This document shows positions 11,837-24,800 of a stretch of DNA of 64,000 nt, in pieces; the first letter of the stretch is position 1; each line of letters starts with the position of its first letter. The stretch lies in NCBI GenBank assembly GCA_903813345.2, contig CAIIXF020000008.1, positions 1,871,341-1,935,340 of the forward strand, in the 5' to 3' direction. Origin of the DNA: Owenia fusiformis. Lineage: Eukaryota > Annelida > Polychaeta > Sabellida > Oweniidae. Position numbers and translations under genes: made by a program. Under the pieces are notes generated by a model, which saw nothing but the letters and a program-made list of their open reading frames with translations, was not told the origin of the DNA and did not search any database.

Positions 11837-12380
11837 TCTTCACCTTATGCTTTCTCTAGAAAACCCCATTGGTTTCTCTAGAGGGTTTGCAGCTCATAAG
11901 GTCTTTCCAATTAGGCATAATGTCACTAATGTGTTAGGAAAGTAAAAAGATGGCAGTGGTTTAAAGGCAAACCAAAGAGGAGTATACATTGGTAAACTAT
12001 GCTCCAGATTGTCTCTTTCTTCACCAAGAGCAGAGCAATGGTAAACATTGATTACTACCAGTATTTTAAGTAGTGCCAAAATACATGGCTTTAATCTCTG
12101 CACATAATGACAAATAATCATGAGAGGATCATCAATTGATACAATGAGTTTTTTTATGCTCACTGAGTGGCACTGATTCTACATTCATAAATATATAATA
12201 TAAGGCCAGTTTGTTTAGGTTGCTAAAATGTGTGTGTATATCAGTATATTGTGTACGCATGTTAAAGGTGTACCAAAACAGTGTTATTGATACAAGATAT
12301 ATTGCCACATGATATGATAATGCTATAAAAGACAATGTACGTTGCTGAATGTGAATCAAAATAAACAGCACAATAAAACC
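11837..12380 (+). other. Probable 3' untranslated region of the TEX55-like gene
   Basis: Non-coding sequence after the TAG stop. AATAAA occurs at about 12359 and 12372, the first plausible polyadenylation signals downstream. The transcript end is inferred, not observed. Confidence 0.35.
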
Positions 12381-13164
12381 ATTTAGATTTGTCTCCATTA
12401 AACTGAATCTAATGATGCATGCAAGGTTTTCCAAAAGGTGCATTATTAAAAGTAATTGATCAAGTTATTTTACTTGAAAATAATGACTAGTAAACATGAA
12501 ATTATAACAAGAGATGATTTTATTTTTAGCTTTATTTTGACAATTGTGCATCAAATAATTCAAGGCTACCACCAAAACTAATGAAATGTTTTTTAAATGA
12601 ATCAACTGATGAGTCAATGGGTTAGCCTATTCTTTCCACCAGATTCTAGGTTTAAACATTTTTTATAAAAATTCAATGATGATAGTTTTGCTCGAAATAC
12701 TCCAAGAACAAATTGATTGGCCAAACAGAATACTGCACTATTTCTCAGGTTAATTGAATTAAAACACCTCAAATCAATGCCACGAAACTGATGAAAATAA
12801 TTGACCCGATGACTAAGTGCCATAGGTCCTTCAGGGAAATCAACCATAATAGTAAATCCTGTACTGAGAGTATTATCGTCACTCATACCTATTTGTTAAA
12901 ATGTCCAATCAAATATCAAGTAAAAATCAAGTCAGTACAGTAAACCAGGAAGCAAGTTTTCGACCAGATCAAACCACAAGGTTGCCATGGTTCAAAGAAA
13001 GTGTTTATTCAGATTGCCGATTAATTTCAGGTCTCATTTTAAAAAGTTAGAACTCCTGTTTTTTATCATGTTTATGTTCATGATATGAGTAAAACATTAA
13101 ACAATCATCTGAATGAAAATATCAGTGAGGGAGATTGAGCCTCATTTACGAGTGTGAAATTTAA

Positions 13165-13675
13165 CTACATGTCCATGTGTGTGATTGTGCTACATGTCCA
13201 TGTGTGTGATTGTGCTACATGTACATGTGTGTGATTGTGCTACATGTACATGTGTATGATTGTGCTTTATGTAAGTATGTGTGATTGTGCCACATGTAAA
13301 TGTGTGTGATTGTGCTGCATGTATGTGTGATTGTGCTACATGTACACGTGTGTGATTTTGCTACATGTTATTGTGTGTGACTGTGCTACATGCACACAGG
13401 TGTGATTGTGGTACATGTGACAGATATGTAATTATACTACATCATCAGTGTGTAACTCTGTTTTATGTCTCTGTTTGTCTATAGGTGTGTTATTGTACTG
13501 GTATGTGATTGTGCCATGTATACAGTTATGTGATCTCTTCCAGACCATATATTCTAGGAGTGATTGTGCTACATATACCTTTGTGTGCTTGTGCTGCATA
13601 TACTAGTATACCGAATACTGTATGTGATTGTGCTACATAAACCAATAGTCCCAATATGTTATTGTGCTACATGTA
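13165..13675. repeat. Degenerate minisatellite, about 25-27-bp unit
   Basis: Repeats of CTACATGTACATGTGTGTGATTGTG, in shorter form GTGATTGTGCTACATGTA, decay progressively to the right. About 18 units can be followed. It is intergenic, just left of the mariner-like element. Confidence 0.85.
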
Positions 13676-14281
13676 CTATCTAAAGGACAGTCAGGTGTGA
13701 ACTTCGATTAAGCATTACATTATACATGTTCACCGGCCTATGAATACAGCAACTAATAATCATTCACATACGAGGGGTGATCCAAAAGTCTTGGACGCCC
13801 CGCTCTAACTTTGCTATCTTTTAATATTATTACATGAAACTTTCAGATAATAAAGATAACATCTTAACAACTTTATGTATAAGTTTCAACAGAAAATAAT
13901 ATATTTTAGCTACTTTTCTAAATATCTTTTAATACCGGGTCCCTGCCACCCGGAACGGTATTTAAATACAGCAAATCACGTCACAACTGTTATAATATGG
14001 CAAATACTTTAGGTGCAGGTGCACAACCTAACACCAGCCATGATATGAGAGAATTTTCAATTTTCAATCTAGGTGCAGGTGCACAACCTAACACCAGTCA
14101 TGATATGAGAGAATTTTCAATCTGAGTGTCATCTGCCATCATCATATTCACATATCAAGACCTACTTTTCAACATATTTTCGACGAATTTGAACACGTTT
14201 TCATCCCACTTTACCAATGAATGGAAGGCATTTATGAGACCGCCATTGCTTATGTGATACAAATGCTGCTGGTGTGCTACT

Positions 14282-14587
14282 CTAAACCTCATTCAATGAG
14301 TAAAAAACATTTTCTTTCAACCCTCCTTTCAACTTGGAGAAAAGGAAGAAAATCACACGGAGCCATAGATAGACTGTGTCGTGCATATGGTAGCTGCTCA
14401 AGGTCAATAATACTGAAAATATCTTGTAGTATTCTTTGTTCCACTTTGATTTCTTTTGTGTTCTGCATTTCAGCAGCCATCTTGCAGCAAAAATGATTCC
14501 AGAATGAGGGTTGCTTGTCTGATGGCATTTTCTTAGAATTTGATATGTACGGCCATTGTCATTTGTGTCATTATAATTAAAACACAA
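14282..14587 (-). pseudogene. Decayed mariner transposase fragment
   Basis: On the minus strand one frame reads SMAPCDFLPF and an overlapping frame reads FFLFSKLKGGLKENVFYSLN. Both fit the mariner segment around the third catalytic aspartate (consensus SPDLAPxDFxLFPxLK), so a small indel has moved the match between frames. Only the C-terminal part is recognisable; the first two catalytic aspartates were not found. Non-functional. Confidence 0.7.
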
Positions 14588-14813
14588 TTAATTGGTTGCC
14601 TAGTAACAAAGGAAGTAAACTAACATGGTTTAACATTCAAAATTCAAAGAAATAAAGTGGTCAAGACTTGCGAAACAAGTGAAATGGCGGTAACATTTAA
14701 GGCTGAAAGTTGCCATGTGCGAATACCGTTCCGGGTGGCAGGGTCCCTGTATTAAAAACTATCTAGAAAACTATATAAAATATATCATTTCTCCATGAAA
14801 TTAACACAGAAAG

Positions 14814-16135
14814 TGTAACATCCCCTCAAAATATACTGTGGTAGCATGGTTAAAAGAGAGGGAGATGTTATGGATTAAATTATGAATTTTATATTCTATC
14901 TAATTAATTATGGGGGGTGTAAAACATCTGTCTTTACAATGAGTCTTATAGGAAATAAACTTTTATGTCGAAAGAAAGATGGCGCTCTGGCAAAAATCTC
15001 TACATCTTGATTATACTTGGAATTGTCTCATGAAGGGGGGGGGGGGGGATAATATCAACTTAAGAAATATAACACGACAAAAGTTTTAAATAAAGAAACA
15101 TATTTACAGGTGTGTATATTTTTAAGATATTTAAGATAACAATGACAACAGTACAGTAAAAATTAGTTATGAATAATCAAACTGTGTTTTGGGAGAAGTT
15201 TCTGTATATAAAGTGACTAACATGGACTAACAATGACTAGCACGAATTATAACAAGTGACTAACACGAGCTAACAAGTGACTAGCAAGTGACTAGAAAGT
15301 GACTAACAAGTGACTATCAAGTGACTAGCACGTGACTAACGAGCTACATGGTTGGAAATTTGCCCGGAAATTTGCAATATGACTGCCGGAATTTCCAGAG
15401 ACTGGGAAAGCTGGACTGTGGGGTACTTTGGGAAGGGGAAATACATCTCTCTAATAGGATACATGGTCCTGGGACTAGAGTAGATGTAAAGGGGATCCTG
15501 GGCAACTTTTGGGCCGGAGCATTATATACATTTCAAGGTAACTTTCATGTCAAATCTCATAACAGAATGTCATAAAACATATATCAATTTGTTGATCATC
15601 ATTTGATTAATACAAATATATATTTACCTAACACCAATAGAGTCGGAATACTGCAAAATCGATCGAAACGTAGGAGATATATCCATTAGCATCCTTACAG
15701 TTAAAATCTAAACAGAACACAAACCAAACTTCTCAACGTACTGAGGAAAACCTTACGCCGAATACTAACTTAACAAACAAAAGTATTTCATACGTAATAC
15801 TGAAATCAAAATATGATGAACATATTAAATAAACATGTTTAAGAAGCTGTGATTAAAGTAAATTGCTTATAATTAATGCTAATTACTGGATCAAGTCTTG
15901 GGACTATATTCTGCACTATTTGCAGTTAAATATTAATACGCCATCACTGAAAAGTATGTATTTGGAGATTGGCATTCTTCTTGAGAGTGAATATCAGCTG
16001 AATGCATATAAACGTACAACTTATAAACGATTAAAGTTAAAATCTGATTAAATATAGAGATAAATACAGTAACAGCACACCAAATAATAAGAGAAATTAT
16101 GCTATAAGTGTATATGAATTTGGTGGGTTGTTACA
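14814..16135 (-). repeat. LTR (3' LTR in element orientation), 1322 bp
   Basis: It matches the copy at 18538-19874 by eye throughout, apart from the G-run (14 G at 15035-15048 here, 29 G in the other). It contains a short 9-10-bp repeat of AAGTGACTA/ACAAGTGACT type near 15230-15335. The open frames at 15348 and 15863 recur in the other LTR and are not recognised proteins. Confidence 0.92.
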
Positions 16136-17280
16136 CAGCTTCCCTCTTTAATAAGTGTTCGACCCGAACATGCTTTAAAAATAAAAAATAGAAGTCCATA
16201 ATTTGATAAACATGTAATGTCAGCACCTAAAATTATAGAAATTTTACACTGTCATTATTTTATTAGTCTATATATCGCTGCATTCTTCTCTGGATCTGCA
16301 ATATCAAAGTTCAAAAGTTTATTCACTGCAGTTCTAGTCTCTCCCATCTCTGTTTATACATTGTATGATTATGGCTACGTGTTTTCAATAGTTCTTTAAT
16401 GTTCAACAGATTCCCGGAAAAATATATGAGAGGTTGACAGGTCTGTAAATTGTAGTGGTGAATCATCAGCCTGCATCTAGTTAAGTTGACATCTTCTGTT
16501 CTGCATCCCTGAAACATTGCTACACAGACATCCTATCGTGTAGTAGCAATACGCCAGAAAGTAAACCAATAACCGGACAGGGTCACACCATCGGTACATA
16601 AGCCAAATTTTCAGATTCTCACAAATAAGGGACACGGGACACATCTTCTCATCTACATGGGGAATTGATTTGGTCAACACACTTCCATGGGGATTATGAT
16701 ATCGGTCTTGGGTTATTCGTAACATTGGGATAAATATAATAACATTCGTTTCCAGGTATCTCGGGACAATGGGATTTTCCTATGGGACATCCATTCTTAT
16801 CGGGTCTAACTGGGACTTTTGGACTAATAATGAGATACTGTTTCATAGAAACAATATGTATTCAAGTTTCATAGAAACCTTCTAATTTGAATTCTATTTG
16901 AATTCGTTCACCACGGGACCAATTGCTCCATCTTTTGGAACTATATGGAATAATGGGACAGCTTGGGACTATTAAGCACTAATTCAGTATTTATTAAAAC
17001 ATTACTTGTCTGTACTTGGTCTACTTGAACAACATCCACCTTGTTAATTCAATAAGAACATTGTCTGACTGTTCCGGGACTATTTATATTCTATAAGAAT
17101 ATAATATTTACATTATGTACATTGTCTAAGGGGCTATTCTAACCAGTCTCCAGCTGGCTGTACCTTAATTACTACCTTGAATTCTTTACCCAAGGCAGCG
17201 AAAGTTTTGGGAAAAGTATCCTTTCTACATCGTTGAAATTGCTGATTTGTAGAGACAATGGAATCCGACGGATTTATTAT

Positions 17281-17502
17281 TTACAAAAGGGCTACAGCAA
17301 TACATTCAATACTTGGGGCGAACTTGGATTTCCACTGTTTCAGGACATTCAACCCAGGCGGGGGCAATAACAATGCTTTAACGAAGTATGCTGGTCTTTT
17401 CTTTAAAGACAACAAGCTAGCTTTCACATCAACAACAGTCTCATGACTTTTCAGGAAGTCGCGACCCAGAATGCATGGATATTGAATTTCAGCAACATAC
17501 AT
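17281..17502 (-). pseudogene. Retroelement aspartic-protease C-terminal fragment
   Basis: The minus-strand frame reads CILGRDFLKSHETVVDVKAS, which fits the ILGxDFLxxxxxxVD signature near the end of Gypsy-type proteases. The catalytic DTG motif is not visible in the fragment, so it is a relic. It supports the antisense orientation of the LTR element. Confidence 0.6.
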
Positions 17503-18537
17503 AGACTGTTGGAAATTAACCCCCTACTCAACAGATATTTAATAATCAATTTTCCGTGGGTGGGTAACTGACTACCATTGGCGACAGTTATGGCCGTAAC
17601 TGCCTCGCTATCTGAAGGGACCTTATAAGACCACTTGGCCTAACTTATATGTACATGACTCTTTGCCAATACACTTACTTTAACCCCTATTTTCAAACCA
17701 AACAGTGGAGAACACTGCCTAATCATATAGACAATACTACCTAAACTTATAGGCAATAACACACCTGAATTTTGTATCATCGGCCCCTTGACTATTTACA
17801 AAGATCTCATGTGGGCTGGGATGAGATCTTACTTACTGGTATATACATTATATTTATCTAAATAAGAGCACCTGAATGCTCAACTTCTCGGGTCGGTCTG
17901 GTGTACGCACTGTGGTTAGGACATGTGCCATGTTCTGTTGGTGGAGAGACAACAGAATTAGTTATAATTGATGCCAGGGGTATTGACATCATGGACTATT
18001 TGAGATTTGGATACAGTGAGGAATATATCACATTTCATGACTGATATTATTGGACACAGTCTGTGAGGTACTTGGACTTTAAGGTAACATTTACAGGGAC
18101 GTCCATTGCCTCGTATGGGTGCGCGCGTACCCAAGCTATCTCTCAAATGCTCATCATGTCCAGCATGACAAACAAAAAAAAGAAACTCACAAACAAGGAA
18201 TGGACGGGGATATGAATATATCATGATAATTTGTTACAAGGGCCTTTATGGGCATCGTTCAAGTATCAATGGTTTCACTGTAATGGAATAAAATGGTATG
18301 CAAGGTGGGGGAACATACCATAAAGGTGTATAATGGAGGTGGCCACTATAACAGGAAGTAGATTTAGGGAAAACTACTTCATCAATCAAAAGGGGCAGTC
18401 CCTATGGTAGGCTATGGGGACTGGGTGGTCTGAATAGTTTCACTGTAGGTAACTAAAAACGGACATGTGATCCGGACATGGAAAAATGTGGGTCTTGATA
18501 GGGCGAGACCTATCAAAATTCCACCGCTGCCAGCCAG

Positions 18538-19874
18538 TGTAACATCCCCTCAAAATATACTGTGGTAGCATGGTTAAAAGAGAGGGAGATGTTATGGATT
18601 AAATTATGAATTTTATATTCTATCTAATTAATTATGGGGGGTGTAAAACATCTGTCTTTACAATGAGTCTTATAGGAAATAAACTTTTATGTCGAAAGAA
18701 AGATGGCGCTCTGGCAAAAATCTCTACATCTTGATTATACTTGGAATTGTCTCATGAAGGGGGGGGGGGGGGGGGGGGGGGGGGGGGATAATATCAACTT
18801 AAGAAATATAACACGACAAAAGTTTTAAATAAAGAAACATATTTACAGGTGTGTATATTTTTAAGATATTTAAGATAACAATGACAACAGTACAGTAAAA
18901 ATTAGTTATGAATAATCAAACTGTGTTTTGGGAGAAGTTTCTGTATATAAAGTGACTAACATGGACTAACAATGACTAGCACGAATTATAACAAGTGACT
19001 AACACGAGCTAACAAGTGACTAGCAAGTGACTAGAAAGTGACTAACAAGTGACTATCAAGTGACTAGCACGTGACTAACGAGCTACATGGTTGGAAATTT
19101 GCCCGGAAATTTGCAATATGACTGCCGGAATTTCCAGAGACTGGGAAAGCTGGACTGTGGGGTACTTTGGGAAGGGGAAATACATCTCTCTAATAGGATA
19201 CATGGTCCTGGGACTAGAGTAGATGTAAAGGGGATCCTGGGCAACTTTTGGGCCGGAGCATTATATACATTTCAAGGTAACTTTCATGTCAAATCTCATA
19301 ACAGAATGTCATAAAACATATATCAATTTGTTGATCATCATTTGATTAATACAAATATATATTTACCTAACACCAATAGAGTCGGAATACTGCAAAATCG
19401 ATCGAAACGTAGGAGATATATCCATTAGCATCCTTACAGTTAAAATCTAAACAGAACACAAACCAAACTTCTCAACGTACTGAGGAAAACCTTACGCCGA
19501 ATACTAACTTAACAAACAAAAGTATTTCATACGTAATACTGAAATCAAAATATGATGAACATATTAAATAAACATGTTTAAGAAGCTGTGATTAAAGTAA
19601 ATTGCTTATAATTAATGCTAATTACTGGATCAAGTCTTGGGACTATATTCTGCACTATTTGCAGTTAAATATTAATACGCCATCACTGAAAAGTATGTAT
19701 TTGGAGATTGGCATTCTTCTTGAGAGTGAATATCAGCTGAATGCATATAAACGTACAACTTATAAACGATTAAAGTTAAAATCTGATTAAATATAGAGAT
19801 AAATACAGTAACAGCACACCAAATAATAAGAGAAATTATGCTATAAGTGTATATGAATTTGGTGGGTTGTTACA
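18538..19874 (-). repeat. LTR (5' LTR in element orientation), 1337 bp
   Basis: Second copy of the LTR. The 15-bp length difference is fully explained by the longer G-run (18759-18787, 29 G). The lack of other differences implies very recent insertion or gene conversion. Confidence 0.92.
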
Positions 19875-20129
19875 AAAGTAGTTAGGTGGTTGGTCTTTAT
19901 TATTGGAAAGTTTAAAGTAATTTTATCAAAAACCAACAAAAATAGAGCAGGGCGTCCAAGACTTTTGGATCACCCCTCGTATTGGAGTTAAAGACAATTC
20001 ACTTTTTACGTGATGCTTTGTTTCCAAATTTTTATCAACAAAGAATATGACAGATCCCCAATATGGGGAATCCCCAGGAACCCAATTTTCAACCAATCAG
20101 AATCAATGTTTACAGAAGGATGACTCATT

Positions 20130-20252
20130 TTTAGAAAACACACTACGGCGGCAAGAGAGGCCATCTTAGAAGTTGTACAGGGATTTTAAACTTTTAATCG
20201 GATTAATGCGGTGGTCAGACGTCAACAACAGCATATATTCCATGTCATAATG
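20130..20252 (+). other. Candidate non-coding first exon (leader) of the UNC5-like gene
   Basis: A locally GC-richer patch with CGGCGGCAAGAGAGGCCATC ends in a good donor, CATAATG|GTGAGTG, at 20252. Joined to the acceptor before 30732 it would add only a tiny upstream reading frame that stops within eight codons. Placement with this gene is inference from order and strand. Confidence 0.3.
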
Positions 20253-20821
20253 GTGAGTGAATTATTGTAGAATAGTTTTGAATAATTTATAGTGTTTTAA
20301 AGTGATCGATTTTTGAGTTATTTACTTCCAAAAATCCCGATTGAATTTCCAATGTGTTCAGAAATCACCTGTCAATACAACTTGTATTGGGCTTGGCTTC
20401 TGTTTGGCTCTCTTAGGAAATCTAAACACAGTTGCATGAAACTAGGCTGTTACATGCTATATTTCCTTGTTAGAACTATTGGATGGTGATTATTTAGAAA
20501 TTGCATTTTATCCCACAGTGGAACAATGCAATGTTGCAATGTTGATTTTGCCTTATATTAGGTTCATTGAGTGCAGAGGTCAGGTGATCTTTGATTGGTT
20601 CCAAGAAATGTTTTTCATCATTTGGATATAATGTCCAACCAACCATCTAGAAACCGGATGCTGTTATTATTTATTTATCGAGTGTTGATCATGCATTTTC
20701 ACCTGGGCCACGAGCCAAATGAATCTTTATGAATGTCATCGAGTGAAAGTGCTAGAGTGTAGTGTAGGATTTATTGTAGGCATAAAGTTTGGGAATTGCA
20801 ATTAAATGCAGAATGTATTTG

Positions 20822-21651
20822 CAGGGCTTGCATTAACGGCGTCCCATACATGTTAAGGACTCAAAAATAATTTGGAGGACGCAAAAATTGAAAATATTTC
20901 CGTTTTTTGGACGCAAAATTTTTTAGGTCAATTCTACAATGTGTTTACAATGATACCTAACAAAAACAAATAATTATGATGTCTCACATTTATTCATCCT
21001 CCGAAACAGGTGTCCAGAATCCGTACCTCATTTTTCCCCCTGCTATAAGCAGTAAGCATTTCCCCGATTAAGAACTCGCAATTTGATTCACTGTCACAAC
21101 ACTGCGACAGCAATAATGTATACGTCATCGGCGCATACTTAGATCACGTGATTTGGTTTAATCGGGCGCTTCCAACTTGGTTATAGCAGGGGGTAAAAAG
21201 AAAGAAGACATTCTGAATTTTGAAGCCCTGTGATCGGAGGATGACATTTATTTGAATCGTAAATAAGGCTCAACACATTGAATATTTACAAATAATCATG
21301 ATTCTCTCGAATTTTTTCGACTTTGTTTATTTTTAGATTTGAAACCATGACACGCCACAGTTTTTCCTATTCAGAAACAAATATTAGGTTATTCATGAAA
21401 TAAAATGTATTTCATTGTCGAATGAACGAACATGCGTTTATTCAGTCCGTACTTAACGTTTACTTCCGTTTTAAATTTGCGGCAAGAAATCAAAAACTTA
21501 AAGGTGTTTTGGTAAAAAATGCTTTTAAAATAAAGTTATACCTCAAAACAGGCTAGAAATAGGGGACACACTTTTTTTTCAAAGGACACACTTTTTAAAA
21601 AAATTGTTTCCCTCGGACTTACACTTTTTCTAACCTAATGCAAGCGCTGTA
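20822..21651. mobile_element. MITE-like element with CAG-GCTTGCATTA ends
   Basis: CAGGGCTTGCATTAACG near 20822 is imperfectly inverted by CTAATGCAAGCGCTG near 21651. Inside is a second nested inverted repeat: CATTTATTCATCCTCCGA (about 20989) against TCGGAGGATGACATTTAT (about 21250), with CCCCCTGCTATAA/TTATAGCAGGGGG further in. No coding sequence. The outer repeat is short, so the boundaries are tentative. Confidence 0.5.
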
Positions 21652-22170
21652 TTTGATATGCCTTAAAAGCAATGAAAACTATGTTTACTAGTAGATGTAT
21701 AGCTTATTACTGTTTAGTTATGTTGAGAAATATGTCAAAAAGAACCATCTTCAAACATCGAATGAAAGGCCTTATGAAGTTATGCATTTCCAAATTCGTT
21801 ATTCATGAAATGGTCTGTTAAACAGATTTTGTTTCCTAGCTTTAAATATTAAATAAACAGAAAAAAATTATTGAATCACAAATTAATTTGGGACAGAGGC
21901 ATTCTGTTTGCAAAAAATTGCTGTTTTGTGGATAAAAATTGCATTGACATAGACTTTAATATGCCTGATTTAGTCAAAATATCTCAATATCTCCCCTCAC
22001 TCGTGACTCCACATTTTCAACAGGGTCGGGGTGGCTTGTAATTTTAATATTTTCAGTTGGTTGAAGCATTCAGTCTGGAGAATTCATTGCATTTTACATT
22101 TCAAAAAGGATCAATAGGGAGGGAGAGTTCACAGCGACCATTGCAAGTTAACAAAGTAGCCATTTAAATT

Positions 22171-22600
22171 AAAGTCCCTGGGATGCAACTCAGTTGAAAA
22201 ATTTGAATTTCACATTTTGTTTCGATTTTGAGTTGTTGATTTTTTATATTTTGTGTATTTGCAAATCCGTGCATGTAAGCATTCATGAAGTTTATTATCA
22301 ATCAAACTTTCAGAAAAAATGTTAAAGTACCTACATTTTTTAAAACTCATGTTTGCTTACAAATATGGTATCTTTTTTGATCTTGGCACATTCCAGAACA
22401 CATCAGAGTCAAGAAACCCTGCCCTGTAAATATTCAGATTCGTCGGTAGCCAGATTTGTCTATATTAACATATCCAGATTGATCAAGGTAAAAAAGCATT
22501 GTTTTTAGAGAGATAATCTTGATAAAAATTATGTTTCATTACTACTATCCTGCAGTAAAGGTAACCTGACACTATGTAAAATCTGTGCATCCCAGGGATG
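22171..22600. repeat. Candidate element bounded by CCCTGGGATGCA inverted repeat
   Basis: CCCTGGGATGCA at about 22174 is exactly inverted as TGCATCCCAGGG at about 22587. Only 12 bases pair, so chance or an old MITE are both possible. Confidence 0.3.
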
Positions 22601-24236
22601 TATGTTATTTCTGATTTTCAGTCCAACCTTGTAATTTCCATAAAAATGAGAAAAAACATTGTTGACGCGAACACTGGTTAATGTATCTGATTGATTGCCA
22701 ATCATGTGATTTTAGGTATACCCCGTCAGAGTTTGGTATATTTGAAATGAAGCTTTCTTTTAAGTGGGACATCTCAAATAGAAGTATTTTTGGTATTCTG
22801 ATTATGAGAATTTCCTGATTGTTGTTGGTTGAGATCAAAAATCTTATTGACCTGTCTGTAATGAAAAAATGTGCTTGTATGGCAATGGGATTTTTCTGTC
22901 TCAATCAACACAATGAAGGATTACCTTATTTCACACTGTAAAAGAGAGATTTAGTGATCCCATTAATTGTGTTTTTGTTTAGAAATAGAATTCTTGGTTT
23001 TTATACATGTTAGTTATTGGTTTGTTGGAAATATAAGTTAAAAGTTGCCATGATTTATCATTTGGGGGAATTATTAATAGTTTTTTCAAGATCTTTTGAC
23101 TGTCTTCTAACAAAAAAAACATAACAGGGTAACATAAAAGTACGTTTTTGTATAGATATAGAATGTGATCAATGTCGATGTCATGGAAATTCAGCACTCT
23201 TTCATGCTCTGTATAATATTCCAGCATAGGATTCGATTCATCATCCAAAATTCCTTCTTAATTGATGAAGTTATTCAAATATCACCTGGTAGCATTTTTC
23301 TGAGTTACCCTGTATGGCCAAATATGAAAATTGTTAATAACACATTGACATTTATTCTAATAGATGAGTTGAGGCTTGGGTCAATGTATTTTTCTCAATT
23401 TTGAATAATAGGATAATTGAAAACATCTGAAAATGAGGACAATTTCAGAGAACCGAGTTTACCTCATAGCAAGAATTTGAGAAACATATACTTTCCATGA
23501 CAGAAAAGTTGACACCTTCGAGTCTCATAAAATATATCCCCTAGTTTCCACTAGTGACAGGAATGCTAAAAATGTCTGTTAAGCTGAGTACATTATACAG
23601 GGAAACATTGTTTCAACCCCTGTCAGTGCCATATTAGAATGCTGAGGTTGATGGTAAACATGCCCCTTGGTTAATTGAACTAACATACCCTGGATTCTGG
23701 GAACTCTTCATTTTGAAATATTCATGGCATTCACTGAAAATAAATTATGTATGCACTTGTGGTTAGGTTCTGAAAATCTGGTGAATTCATTAAAAATATT
23801 AACATGTCTTCCTACACCTACCCTTGACAAGAGATGCTGAATCTTCCCTCTTTAAATGAGAGGTCATTTTAGATCTTTATCTGATAAGAATAGGTGTAGT
23901 GCAAAAATCCTTACTTTAAAATTTCTGTCTTGTTATAGGATAGTGTTGCTAGGTGATATACCCTTGATTCCAGAGGCTAACCGTAAGTTTTTTTAGATAA
24001 ATCTTTTCTTTAAAAGATGAAAAATTGAAGCTTTTTCAAAGGGTAGAACAGATGGATAAATGGATATCCAGGGTATATTCTGCACTGTGCTAAATATACA
24101 ACTAGGTAATATAATAAGTCCTCAAAACTTAGCAAAGGATGGTTGCAGTATCCAGTTGTTAGATGCTAGATAGAAAACTGGAATTTGAGAATAGACAAAA
24201 TGTAGTAAGAACCAGTGACCCCGTTTGCGGCCTTAA

Positions 24237-24590
24237 GGATGTTCCCTGGACGAAGTTGAAAACGATGAACACCAACCCCTAATTTTTCTTTTAAAAATGT
24301 GAAGTACATAGCATAACTAAGTGTTTCTGTGAGTTTAAGAAAAAGTTAAATATTCAAAAGTGTGTTTTGGGGTGAAAACCTGATTTTTAACATGGGTTTC
24401 AATGAGAAAGTGCCACGCCCACTTTTGTCAAATATTGACACTTTAGAGGCCTCTTGCTCAGAAAAAAGCACACTAACATATGGTTTTTAAAGTTTTTATA
24501 TTCTTTGTTGCCCGTGAGAATCCCAGAAAACCATTTTTGAGAAAAAGTTAAATACTATTGAATATTCTCCTATCTGACCAGGGAACATCC
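24237..24590. mobile_element. 354-bp TTAA-flanked MITE (piggyBac-like ends)
   Basis: GGATGTTCCCTGG at the left is exactly inverted as CCAGGGAACATCC at the right, and TTAA lies at both edges (24233-24236 and 24591-24594), the piggyBac-type target duplication. No coding sequence. Confidence 0.85.
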
Positions 24591-24593
24591 TTA

Positions 24594-24800
24594 AATATGA
24601 TTTAAAAATGTCACTAATAAAATTGTTTCCCATTGAGGGACTTAAATATGATTAAAAACATTGCTCAAAGAAATTGTTCCCCATGTAGAGCCTCAAATAT
24701 TATTAAAAATTTGCATGCAGAAGTTGTTCCCCACTTGGAGGCTCAAATAATGATTAAAACTTTGCACGCAGAAGTTGTTCATTTCCCAGATGTGCAAATC
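24594..24800. repeat. Degenerate tandem repeat, about 57-bp unit, about 4 copies
   Basis: Units share AAATATGATTAAAAA ... TTGTTCCCCA ... GAGGCTCAAAT. It starts directly at the right TTAA of the adjacent MITE. Confidence 0.65.

Larger units (their letters stand above)
14814..19874 (-). mobile_element. Non-autonomous LTR retrotransposon, antisense orientation, recent insertion
   Basis: Direct LTRs 14814-16135 and 18538-19874 (TGTAAC...GTTACA) enclose about 2.4 kb. AAAG flanks both outer ends (14810-14813, 19875-19878), a 4-bp target duplication. Orientation is minus: inside the LTR ending at 18538 the minus strand reads TGGCAGCGGTGGAATTTTGA, which fits a tRNA 3' end primer-binding site about 5 nt from the LTR, and beside 16135 it reads AAAGAGGGAAGCTG, a purine-rich tract. 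The only coding trace is a protease-like fragment at 17281-17502. There is no gag, reverse transcriptase or integrase, so it must rely on another element's proteins. LARD-like in structure. Confidence 0.88.
13771..19979 (-). mobile_element. Mariner-like element with long inverted repeats, interrupted by an LTR retrotransposon
   Basis: CGAGGGGTGATCCAAAAGTC plus TTGGACGCCC at 13771-13800 is inverted at 19950-19979, and TA lies on both outer sides, the Tc1/mariner target duplication. The homology between ends is longer than that: the left arm (13771-13960) matches, imperfectly, the right arm 14724-14813 plus 19879-19979 once the LTR element is removed. CTGCCACCCGGAACGGTA marks the inner edge of each arm. 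Without the insertion the element is about 1.14 kb, near mariner size. A 60-bp direct duplication starts at 14011 and 14071. Confidence 0.85.

Noticed and set aside
12614-12886. 90-residue minus-strand frame beginning MSDDNTLSTGF
   Set aside because: No family resemblance, no splice partners and no supporting context; probably chance.
15348-15575. 75-residue frame repeated at 19087-19314, and 62-residue frame at 15863 and 19602
   Set aside because: They recur because they lie in the two LTRs; element orientation is opposite and there is no recognisable domain.
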